In this document: piece by piece, positions 7,178 to 13,662 of the stretch
Numbering within the stretch: position 1 is the stretch's first letter
Layout: each line of letters opens with the position of its first letter
NCBI GenBank assembly: GCA_036494715.1
Contig: DASXNY010000128.1
Coordinates: forward strand, 1-14,340
Source of the DNA: JAICJR01 sp036494715
GTDB taxonomy: Bacteria; Actinomycetota; Thermoleophilia; Solirubrobacterales; Thermoleophilaceae
DNA length: 14,340 bases
Direction: 5' to 3'
Position numbers and translations under genes: made by a program
The notes under the pieces: model-generated
The model's database searches: none
What the model saw: only the letters and a program-made list of their open reading frames with translations
Told to the model about the DNA's origin: nothing

Positions 7178-7238
7178 GTAAATTCAAGACTCGACCTAAT
7201 TTGCGCTGGATTGGTGAGGGAACGTATGAGACTCGACC
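7172..7238. promoter_or_regulatory. Candidate ROK operator pair in the divergent spacer
   Basis: AGACTCGACC occurs exactly twice in the spacer, at 7187-7196 and 7229-7238, 42 bp apart, which is about four helical turns. The first copy forms the right half of an imperfect palindrome GGTCAAGT-N9-ACTCGACC (7172-7196). It covers the predicted GH3 -35 box. The second copy overlaps the predicted -10 and start region of the ROK gene. This fits a regulator that represses the GH3 gene and itself, possibly with looping. The binding protein is inferred from position. Confidence 0.5.
7201..7230 (+). promoter_or_regulatory. Tentative promoter of the ROK gene
   Basis: TTGCGC (7201-7206), an 18-base spacer, and TATGAG (7225-7230). 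Both boxes are imperfect. The second AGACTCGACC copy overlaps the end of the -10 box, and AGGAGG of the ROK gene lies just downstream. Confidence 0.3.
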
Positions 7239-7251
7239 ATAGGAGGCGGCA

Positions 7252-8448
7252 ATGAGCTCGTATTCGGGCTCGCCCGCGGACCTCGGGCGCGCGAACCGCC
7301 AGCGCGTCGTGACGGTGCTGCAGGAGCAGGGTCCGCTCAGCCAGGCGGACCTGGCGCGCGCCTCCGGCCTCTCCCCCGCAACGATCTCCGCGATCGTGCG
7401 CGAGCTCGAGGCCGAGCAACGCGTGGAGCGCGAGAGCTCGCGTCGAGGCGCGCCGCTGCGTCTCCTGCCGCTGCCCGGGTTCGTGCTCGGCTTCGACTAT
7501 GGGCACCGGCACCTGCGCGTGGCCGTCGCGGACAGGACCGGTCGCCTGCTTGGCGAGAGCGCGAAGTCGCTGCCGCGCGACCACGACGCTTCGACCGGCG
7601 TGAAGGCGGGTCTGGCGCTCGCCAAGAAGCTCCTGGCGGAGTTCGACGCAGGGCTGGGCGACGTGGTGGCATCGGGGATGGGCCTGCCGGCGCCGGTACT
7701 CGGCGAGTCGCACCTCGTCGGCTCGAGCTCGATCCTGCCGGGCTGGGTGGGCGTGCACGCCGACGAGCAGCTCGCCGACGCGATCGGCCATCCCGTGTGG
7801 GTGGACAACGACGCCAACCTGGGCGCGCTCGCCGAGATGACGTGGGGCGCCGGCCGCGGCGCGCGCGACCTCGTCTACCTCAAGCTCGCCACCGGCATCG
7901 GCGCCGGCATCGTGGTGGGCGGCGGCATCGTCCGCGGCGCGGCGGGCACGGCCGGCGAGATCGGCCACACCACGATGGACGAGCATGGCGAGGTCTGCCG
8001 CTGCGGCAACCGCGGCTGCCTCGAGACGGTGGCCGGCGCGGACACGGTGCTGCGGCTGCTCGCCCCGGTGCACGGCCCCGACTTCCGGCTGCAGGACGCG
8101 ATCGACGCGGCTCGCGCCGGCGACGCGGGCTGCCGGCGGGTGATCGGCGACGCCGGCCGCCACATCGGGGTGGCGCTGGCCAACCTGATCAACCTGCTGA
8201 GCCCGGAGCTGATCGTGGTCGGGGGCGAGCTGGCGGGCGCGGGCGACGTGCTGCTCGATCCGATGCGCGGCGCGGTCGGACGCTTTGCGATCGAGACCGC
8301 CGCCCAGGCCACAACCCTTGCGCTCACTGCGCTCGGCGACCGGGCCGAGGTGCTTGGCGCGGTGGCGCTCGCGGTGCTGTCGAGCGACGGGGCGCCGCCT
8401 GCCTGTCAGAGCCTGGACGAAGACCAGCCGGTCGCGAGCGCCGGCTGA
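7252..8448 (+). CDS. ROK-family transcriptional regulator
   Basis: Sugar-responsive DNA-binding protein (398 aa) of the NagC/XylR type. Residues 14-62 form a winged helix-turn-helix (RQRVVTVLQEQGPLSQADLARASGLS, then PATISAIVRELE). A ROK domain starts near residue 78 with GFDYGHRHLRVAVADRTG. The sugar-binding region has VDNDANLGALAE (N186-D187), GTAGEIGHTTM, and the complete ROK zinc motif, with H239, then C249, C251 and C256 in CRCGNRGCLE. The DNA-binding N-terminus marks it as a regulator rather than a sugar kinase. The ATG at 7252 has AGGAGG 5 bases upstream. Divergence from the GH3 gene and the repeated AGACTCGACC sites in between suggest that it controls the GH3 gene and itself, with a glucose or short beta-glucoside inducer. 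The inducer is not shown by the sequence. Confidence 0.93.
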   Translation: MSSYSGSPADLGRANRQRVVTVLQEQGPLSQADLARASGLSPATISAIVRELEAEQRVERESSRRGAPLRLLPLPGFVLGFDYGHRHLRVAVADRTGRLLGESAKSLPRDHDASTGVKAGLALAKKLLAEFDAGLGDVVASGMGLPAPVLGESHLVGSSSILPGWVGVHADEQLADAIGHPVWVDNDANLGALAEMTWGAGRGARDLVYLKLATGIGAGIVVGGGIVRGAAGTAGEIGHTTMDEHGEVCRCGNRGCLETVAGADTVLRLLAPVHGPDFRLQDAIDAARAGDAGCRRVIGDAGRHIGVALANLINLLSPELIVVGGELAGAGDVLLDPMRGAVGRFAIETAAQATTLALTALGDRAEVLGAVALAVLSSDGAPPACQSLDEDQPVASAG

Positions 8449-8463
8449 ATTACGCTAACCGCG

Positions 8464-8817
8464 ATGGAGCCAGCGGACGAAGGCGTTGCGATCTCTTACA
8501 AGGCACTGCGGCGTGGGACTCCCGTGCGGGCCACCGATGGCCTGGAGGTTGGGAAGGTCCGCCGCGTGCTGGATAACGCGCGCGAGAACATCTTCGACGG
8601 GATCGTCATCGAGACGCCCAAGGGGCAGCGCTTCGTGGATGCGCCGGAGGTCGCGCGGATCGCGGAGCTCGCGGTGACGCTGACGATCAGCGCCGAGGAG
8701 GTCGACGCGCTGCCCGGCCCGCGCTCGCTGATGAAAGAGCGCTGGGACCAGGCCACGATCGTTCGGCGCGCGCGCCGCGCCGGGCGCGACTGGCGCAGGC
8801 GCTGGGACAACCGCTAG
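8464..8817 (+). CDS. Small PRC-barrel-like protein
   Basis: 117-aa basic-tailed protein with no signal peptide or membrane segment. Residues about 15-65 (GTPVRATDGLEVGKVRRVL, then IFDGIVIETPKGQRFVDA) look like a PRC-barrel beta-domain, a small fold found in the ribosome-maturation factor RimM, photosynthetic reaction-centre H subunits and many uncharacterised bacterial proteins. The C-terminus (VRRARRAGRDWRRRWDNR) is strongly basic and could contact nucleic acid or a membrane surface. It begins 15 bases after the ROK stop on the same strand and may be co-transcribed with it. There is no clear Shine-Dalgarno in GAATTACGCTAACCGCG before the ATG. No functional link to sugar use is evident. Confidence 0.75.
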   Translation: MEPADEGVAISYKALRRGTPVRATDGLEVGKVRRVLDNARENIFDGIVIETPKGQRFVDAPEVARIAELAVTLTISAEEVDALPGPRSLMKERWDQATIVRRARRAGRDWRRRWDNR

Positions 8818-8819
8818 CC

Positions 8820-8835
8820 GTCAACGTAGGTTGAC
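8820..8835. other. 16-bp perfect inverted repeat after the PRC-barrel gene
   Basis: GTCAAC-GTAG-GTTGAC, a 6-bp stem with a 4-base loop, starting 2 bases after the stop codon. It lies in the 109-bp convergent spacer with the GH144-type gene, which otherwise shows only GC-rich short stems, such as CCGGCTAGCCGG (8923-8934) spanning the GH144 stop. It could be a weak terminator or a protein site. No T-run follows. Confidence 0.35.
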
Positions 8836-8926
8836 AGGAGGCCGCGCGCCGCGGCCAGCACCAGGACGCGGCCAATGCGCAGCGCCGGCGGAAGCGCGGC
8901 TAGGACCGCGGACGCTGCGGGGCCGG

Positions 8927-10399
8927 CTAGCCGGTCGCGCTTGCCCCGAACTGCTCCTGTCCGATCACCGGCCGCAGCGCCTGCTCGAAGTCGGGGCCGG
9001 CGAAGTCCTTCCGCAGCACGTCGTCCCCGAGCGCGTTGCCGAGCGCGGCCATGATCATTCCCTGGTCGAGCGAGAGGTAGGAGCCGGAGACGGCGCCGCT
9101 GCCGACGTTGACACTGTCGCGGAAGCCCCACTTGCCGTACAGGCCGGGGAAGTTCCGCGCGAGGCCCGCCAGATTTGCCAAGGCCTCATTCGGCGCGTAC
9201 CGCAGCGCGAGGAACGACGCGTGCGGCGTCACCACGCCGTTCGTGTACGCGGACTGCGGCGGGTCCGGCTTGGGGTCGCGCCCCGGGCAACCGGCGAAGC
9301 CGTGGTCCACGAGCGTGTTGTCCTCGTTCGACGGGTTGCCGTCGGGGTTCATCCCGATCGCGTCGACGCCGTAGGCGGCATAGCCACCCTCGGGCGTGTT
9401 CGACGGCGAGAAGCCCCAGTAGCCGTAGCCCGCCTCGTGCAGCCCGTGGTAGATCTGCGCGCGCACCGTGAGCGGGTGGTTCACGCCCCAGCTCTGCGGC
9501 GCCCAGCGCTCCTCGGGCACGAACAGGTCGGGCATCAGCGCCTCGAACATGCTCCCTCCCCATGACGGCGTGACGAGCATGCCGTCGTACGGGTAGGCGC
9601 CCTCGAACACGTCGACGCCGTCGTAGCTGCGCGTCACCCCCACCGGCTTCGTCTCCTGGAACCTGTAGTCGCAGGTGTCGGGGAAGGTGCGCCAGGTGCC
9701 GTAGTACTCCTTCGGCGGCAGCTCTCCCTTGGCGATCCCGATGTAGCTCGCGATGCGGCTCTCGCTGACCACCGTGTCGTAGCAGCACGCCGACGCGCCG
9801 GTGTCGGGCGTGTAGGAGAACTCGATCCTGTTGACGTCGGGCTGGTAGTAGAAGCCGAAGTCCATGCTGTCGTAGAGCGCGCCGGCACGCGACGCGAGCT
9901 CCGGCACCGCGTGTTGCACGACGCGCAGGCCGACCGCCAGCCAGCCGTTGTCCACCGACGAGAGGATCGGCGTGAGCGGCTCGCCGGTGGGCGGCCACAC
10001 CGTCAGCTTCGCCCCGGTGCGGTCGTCGTACCAGTTGTAGAACTGGCCGCCGGGCTCGTAGCGCTCCATCCGCTCGAGCGTGCCGATCGTCTTCGACAAA
10101 CGGGCGACGAGCTCTCCGTGGTCGATCAGCCCGAGCCGCTGCGCCGCCACGGCGCTCCACATGTACGCCCCGATGTTCGTGGTGGATGTCTGCACGCTGC
10201 GCGTGCCGTCGGCATCGAGGCTGTCGGCGGGCAGCCCCGAGCGCGCGTCCGTCATGGCCGCGAGCGACGCCCACGTGCCGCGCGCGTAGTGGCGTAACGC
10301 GGCCCCGGACGCCGACCCGTGGGCCGACGCACTTGGCGCCGGCCCCCAGATCGCGAACAGGACGAGCCCAATCAGGCCGACCCGTTTCATCTCACTCAC
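8927..10399 (-). CDS. Secreted GH144 / glucoamylase-like (PF10091-type) glucanase
   Basis: Predicted secreted (alpha/alpha)6-barrel hydrolase (490 aa). The signal peptide covers about residues 4-27 (MKRVGLIGLVLFAIWGPAPSASAH). Family signatures run in order: TSTTNIGAYMWSAVAAQRLGL (71-91), SSVDNGWLAVGL (147-158), CCYDTVVSESRIASYIGIAKGE (205-226), SWGGSMFEALMPDLF (279-293), GYWGFSPSN (326-334), VVTPHASFLALRY (389-401) and SLDQGMIMAALGN (443-455). These match the domain shared by GH144 endo-beta-1,2-glucanases and cyclic beta-1,2-glucan synthases. The stand-alone secreted form points to a hydrolase, so cleavage of beta-1,2-glucan is the favoured but unproven role. E288-like and D150-like acidic residues in these motifs are catalytic candidates. 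The GTG start at 10399 overlaps the GH3 stop (GTGA). An ATG at 10390 is the alternative and would give a shorter n-region. Confidence 0.82.
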   Translation of the reverse strand: MSEMKRVGLIGLVLFAIWGPAPSASAHGSASGAALRHYARGTWASLAAMTDARSGLPADSLDADGTRSVQTSTTNIGAYMWSAVAAQRLGLIDHGELVARLSKTIGTLERMERYEPGGQFYNWYDDRTGAKLTVWPPTGEPLTPILSSVDNGWLAVGLRVVQHAVPELASRAGALYDSMDFGFYYQPDVNRIEFSYTPDTGASACCYDTVVSESRIASYIGIAKGELPPKEYYGTWRTFPDTCDYRFQETKPVGVTRSYDGVDVFEGAYPYDGMLVTPSWGGSMFEALMPDLFVPEERWAPQSWGVNHPLTVRAQIYHGLHEAGYGYWGFSPSNTPEGGYAAYGVDAIGMNPDGNPSNEDNTLVDHGFAGCPGRDPKPDPPQSAYTNGVVTPHASFLALRYAPNEALANLAGLARNFPGLYGKWGFRDSVNVGSGAVSGSYLSLDQGMIMAALGNALGDDVLRKDFAGPDFEQALRPVIGQEQFGASATG

Positions 10400-12699
10400 C
10401 CCACGTTGAACGAGCTGTGCAGGGTCGCCGTCGAGCTGTCGCCCGCGAACACGTCGATCCTGCCTGGCTCGACCACGAACCGCCCGCTGTTGTCGTAGAA
10501 GCCCACGTCGCTCTTGTCGAGCGTGAACGTGACCGTCTGCGACTGGCCCGGCGTGAGCGTGACCCGCTGGAACCCGCGCAGCCTGCGAATCGGCTGCTCG
10601 ATGCTCGCCACGGGGTCGTGGATGTACAGCTGCGCGACGTCGTCGCCCTCACGACTGCCGGTGTTCTTGAGATCCACCGAGGCCGTGATACTGCCGCCCG
10701 GCCGCAGCGTGCTCGAGCTGAGCCGCAGGTTCGACACGTCGAACGTCGTGTAGCTCAGGCCGAAGCCGAACGGGTAGAGCGGGTCGCACGACGGGATGTC
10801 CCGATAGCGCGAGTTGTACTTCTGCGTGGCGTCGCAGGGCCGCCCCGTCGGCTCGTGGTTGTAGTAGATCGGCACCTGGCCGACGCTGCGCGGGAAGGTG
10901 ACCGGCAGCTTGCCGCCCGGGTTGACCTTGCCGAACAGCACATCCGCTGCCGCGTTGCCGGCCTGAACGCCGGGGAACCACGCCTCGAGGATCGCGTTGG
11001 CGGCGCTGTCGACCGAGGTGAGGTCGAGTGGGCGGCCGTTGAACAGGACGACCGTGAACGGCTTGCCGGTGGCCTTGATCTGGTCGATCAGCTCCTGCTG
11101 CTTGCCGGGCAGCATGATGTTGCTGCGCGACTCGGCCTCGCCGCTCTCGCCGCGAGTCTCGCCGAGCGCGAGCACCACCTGGTCGGCGCTCTGCGCGGCC
11201 TGCACCGCGGCGGGGAAGTCCGCGTCAGATCCGCACTCGTCGTTCGGCGGATCCGGCGGATCCTTGTCGACGATCGTGCAGCCCGGCGCGAACGTGGTGT
11301 TCGGGTCCTGTGCCTTGATGCCCTTGTAGAGGGACACCGCGTCCTCGTCGCGGCCCTGGCCCCACCACGGACCGAGCATGTCGTGCTGGTCGTCGCCGAG
11401 CGGGCCGATCACGGCCACCGACTTGCTCGGGTCGAGCGGCAGCTGGCCGCCCGAGTTCTTGAGCAGCACCATCGAGCGGCTCGCCGCCTTGCGCTCCGCC
11501 GCCACGGCGTCGGGCAGGAGCTGCGCGCCCTCGGCCTTCGACGGGTCGACATACGGGTGGTCGAACAGCCCAGCGCGGAACTTCACGCGCAGGATCCGCC
11601 TCACCGCGTCGTTGATGCGGGCCATCGAGATGCGGTGCTGGGCGAGCAGCTGCTTGCCGAAGTCGACGTAGTTGGTGCTCACCATCTCCGAGTCGGTGCC
11701 CGCGTTGAGCGCCGCCGCTGCCGCACCCGGACCGTCGGCCGCGACGCCGTGGCCGCACGGGCCCGTATCGGGATTCGACGGCGGACACGTCCGCAGCTCT
11801 GCGACGGCCGTGTAGTCCGACTCGATGAAGCCGTCGAAGTGCCATTGCTTCTTGAGGATCTGCGTCTCGGTCTCGTTGTTGGCGCAGCCCGGCACGCCGC
11901 TGATCGAGTTGAACGAGCACATCGCGGTGTCGGCGCCCGCGTCGATCGCGGCCTTGAACGGCGGCAGGTACAAGTTGCGCAGCCGCTGCTCAGACATGTC
12001 GGTGGTGTTGTACTCGCGCCCGCCCTCCGGCTGGCCGTAGGCGGCGAGGTGCTTCACGCTCGTCACGACCTTGTCCGGTGCGCTGTAGTCCTGGCCCTGC
12101 GCGGCCCGCACGCGCGCGGCGGCGAACACCGAGCCGAGGTACGGGTCCTCGCCCGCGCCCTCGGAGATGCGCCCCCAGCGTGGCTCGTGCGAGACGTCCA
12201 CCATCGGGCTGTAGATCTGCTTGATGCCGACGGCCGCCGTCTCACGCGCGGCGTACGTGTCGTCCGCCGTGGCCACGCCCGGGTCGAAGCTGCTCGCCTC
12301 GCCCAGCGGGATCGGAAACACGGTCCGATAGCCGTGGATCGTGTCGTACGCGAACAGGATCGGGATGTGCAGCCGCGACTGCTCCACCGCGACGTGCTGG
12401 AAGTGGTTGATCTTGTCCGGGTCGGTGAGGCTGAACACCCCGCCGACGCCGTTCTTGGCCTGGTCGTCTGTGATCTGCCCGTCCGAGAGCAGCTGGAGCT
12501 GCTCGAGCTTCTCGGTGAGCGTCATCTTGGAAAGCAGCGAGCCCACCTTCTGCTCGATGCCCTTGCTGGCCGGCGGTCGTGTGCGCTTCAGCGCGCCGTC
12601 GTCGCTCGCGTGCGTGGCGGCAAGTACGCCGCCTGCGATCGCCGAGCCGAGCAGCGCAACCGACGCGACGGCCGTTGCCGTACGTCCTCCTCGTCCCAT
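10396..12699 (-). CDS. Secreted GH3 beta-glucosidase, BglX-type
   Basis: Glycoside hydrolase family 3 protein (767 aa) likely to release glucose from beta-linked oligosaccharides outside the cytoplasm. A hydrophobic N-terminal export segment (about residues 9-28, TAVASVALLGSAIAGGVLAA) is followed by LLSKMTLTEKLEQLQLL, FAYDTIHGYRTVFPIPLGEA, SPMVDVSHEPRWGRISEGAGEDPYL, VKHLAAYG and the nucleophile D295 in IESDYTAVAEL. Domain 2 contains ALGETRGESGEAESR, the BglX-like acid/base region. A C-terminal fibronectin-III-like domain ends the protein (TGSREGDDVAQLYIHDP, then RRLRGFQRVTLTPGQ). The length and domain order match the BglX group and differ from the other GH3 protein at 4650-7040. The ATG at 12699 has GGGAGG 5 bases upstream. 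The stop overlaps the GH144-type start by 4 bases, so the two enzymes are translated together and probably act in series. Confidence 0.93.
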   Translation of the reverse strand: MGRGGRTATAVASVALLGSAIAGGVLAATHASDDGALKRTRPPASKGIEQKVGSLLSKMTLTEKLEQLQLLSDGQITDDQAKNGVGGVFSLTDPDKINHFQHVAVEQSRLHIPILFAYDTIHGYRTVFPIPLGEASSFDPGVATADDTYAARETAAVGIKQIYSPMVDVSHEPRWGRISEGAGEDPYLGSVFAAARVRAAQGQDYSAPDKVVTSVKHLAAYGQPEGGREYNTTDMSEQRLRNLYLPPFKAAIDAGADTAMCSFNSISGVPGCANNETETQILKKQWHFDGFIESDYTAVAELRTCPPSNPDTGPCGHGVAADGPGAAAAALNAGTDSEMVSTNYVDFGKQLLAQHRISMARINDAVRRILRVKFRAGLFDHPYVDPSKAEGAQLLPDAVAAERKAASRSMVLLKNSGGQLPLDPSKSVAVIGPLGDDQHDMLGPWWGQGRDEDAVSLYKGIKAQDPNTTFAPGCTIVDKDPPDPPNDECGSDADFPAAVQAAQSADQVVLALGETRGESGEAESRSNIMLPGKQQELIDQIKATGKPFTVVLFNGRPLDLTSVDSAANAILEAWFPGVQAGNAAADVLFGKVNPGGKLPVTFPRSVGQVPIYYNHEPTGRPCDATQKYNSRYRDIPSCDPLYPFGFGLSYTTFDVSNLRLSSSTLRPGGSITASVDLKNTGSREGDDVAQLYIHDPVASIEQPIRRLRGFQRVTLTPGQSQTVTFTLDKSDVGFYDNSGRFVVEPGRIDVFAGDSSTATLHSSFNVG

Positions 12700-12704
12700 C
12701 TTGG

Positions 12705-12710
12705 CCTCCC
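12705..12710 (-). promoter_or_regulatory. Shine-Dalgarno of the BglX-type GH3 gene
   Basis: GGGAGG on the minus strand, 5 bases (CCAAG) before the ATG at 12699. The rest of the 158-bp spacer to yebC (12700-12857) shows no convincing promoter, no copy of AGACTCGACC and no strong terminator. Confidence 0.7.
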
Positions 12711-12857
12711 GGTGCGCGGACGACGGCTAAGGGGGCCGCGTCCACGGCTTCAGTTGTCTGCGCGTACGCCGGGAATGGTGAGGTTCCCGCCCCTGCCGGC
12801 AGATCAGCGCCCTAGCGAGGCCAGCGTATCGAATGTCACGAAAAGGTGAGAGGGGTC

Positions 12858-13607
12858 TTAGGCGAGGACGCGCTCGAGTACGGCCGCGTCCACGTCGAAG
12901 TTGGCGTGGACGGCGTTCACGTCGTCCTGGTCCTCGAGCGCCTCGATCAGCCGCATCAGCGTGCCGACCTGATCCTCATCGACGGGCACGCGGTTGGTGG
13001 GGCGCATCGTGATGTCGGCGCTCTGGATCTCCACACCCGACTGCTCGAGCGCCTCCCGCACCGCGGTGAAGTCGGCGGGCTCCGCGATCACCTCGTAGAC
13101 GTTCTCGTCGATCGCCACGTCCTCGGCGCCGGCGTCGATCGCGGGCATCAGGTCGTCCTCCGAGTACTGGTCGGCGTCGACGACCGCGACGCCCTTCTTC
13201 TCGAAGTTCCAGGCCACCGAGCCGGGCTCGCCGAGGCTGCCGCCGTGCTTCGAGAAGGCGTGGCGCACCTCGGAGCTCGTGCGGTTGCGGTTGTCCGTGA
13301 AGGCCTCGACCAGGAGCGCCACGCCGCCCGGGCCGTAGCCCTCGTAGAGCACCTCCTCGATCGCCTCGCCGCCGCCGTCGGCGCCGGTTCCCTTGGCGAT
13401 CGCGCGCTCGATGTTGTCCTTGGGCATGCGCGCGTCCCTGGCCTTCTGGATCGCGTTCGCGAGCGCGGAGTTGCCGGCGGGGTCGCCCCCGCCCTCGCGC
13501 GCCGCGACCTGGATCGCGCGCGCCAGCTTGGTGAAGAGGTTGCCGCGCTTGGCGTCGGTCGCGCCCTTCTTGCGCTTGATCTGCGCCCATTTGGAATGTC
13601 CCGCCAC
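12858..13607 (-). CDS. yebC: YebC/PmpR/TACO1-family protein
   Basis: Conserved cytoplasmic protein (249 aa). Family members are described as DNA-binding transcriptional regulators (PmpR) or as ribosome-associated factors that ease translation of proline stretches. It opens with AGHSKWAQIKRKKGATDAKRG, followed by FTKLARAIQVAAREGGGDP, ARMPKDNIERAIAKGTG, EVLYEGYGPGGVALLVEAFTDNRNRT and GSVAWNFEKKGV, all diagnostic. The C-terminus (LMRLIEALEDQDDVNAVHANF) is standard. The start is a GTG at 13607, giving the usual M-AGHSKW beginning; an in-frame GTG at 13640 would add 11 residues not typical of the family. In actinobacteria yebC usually lies directly before ruvC. Here the sugar block separates them, though orientation is kept. 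Confidence 0.96.
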   Translation of the reverse strand: MAGHSKWAQIKRKKGATDAKRGNLFTKLARAIQVAAREGGGDPAGNSALANAIQKARDARMPKDNIERAIAKGTGADGGGEAIEEVLYEGYGPGGVALLVEAFTDNRNRTSSEVRHAFSKHGGSLGEPGSVAWNFEKKGVAVVDADQYSEDDLMPAIDAGAEDVAIDENVYEVIAEPADFTAVREALEQSGVEIQSADITMRPTNRVPVDEDQVGTLMRLIEALEDQDDVNAVHANFDVDAAVLERVLA

Positions 13608-13662
13608 TGACAAGAGTTTAGGAGGACCGATCCGCCCCACCTGCTAGTGGGTTCCGGTAGCG

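Noticed and set aside
10186..12849. 887-codon plus-strand open frame opposite the BglX-type GH3
   Set aside because: Low-complexity R/V/A/L composition, spans two real genes, and the opposite strand carries full GH3 motifs.
12836..12849. TCAC-GAAAAG-GTGA hairpin after yebC as a terminator
   Set aside because: The stem is only 4 bp and no T-run follows in the minus-strand direction.
13620..13625. AGGAGG on the plus strand upstream of the RTX-like gene
   Set aside because: It is 37 bases before the ATG with an in-frame TAG at 13645 and no start codon at a suitable distance, so it is not a ribosome binding site for that gene.
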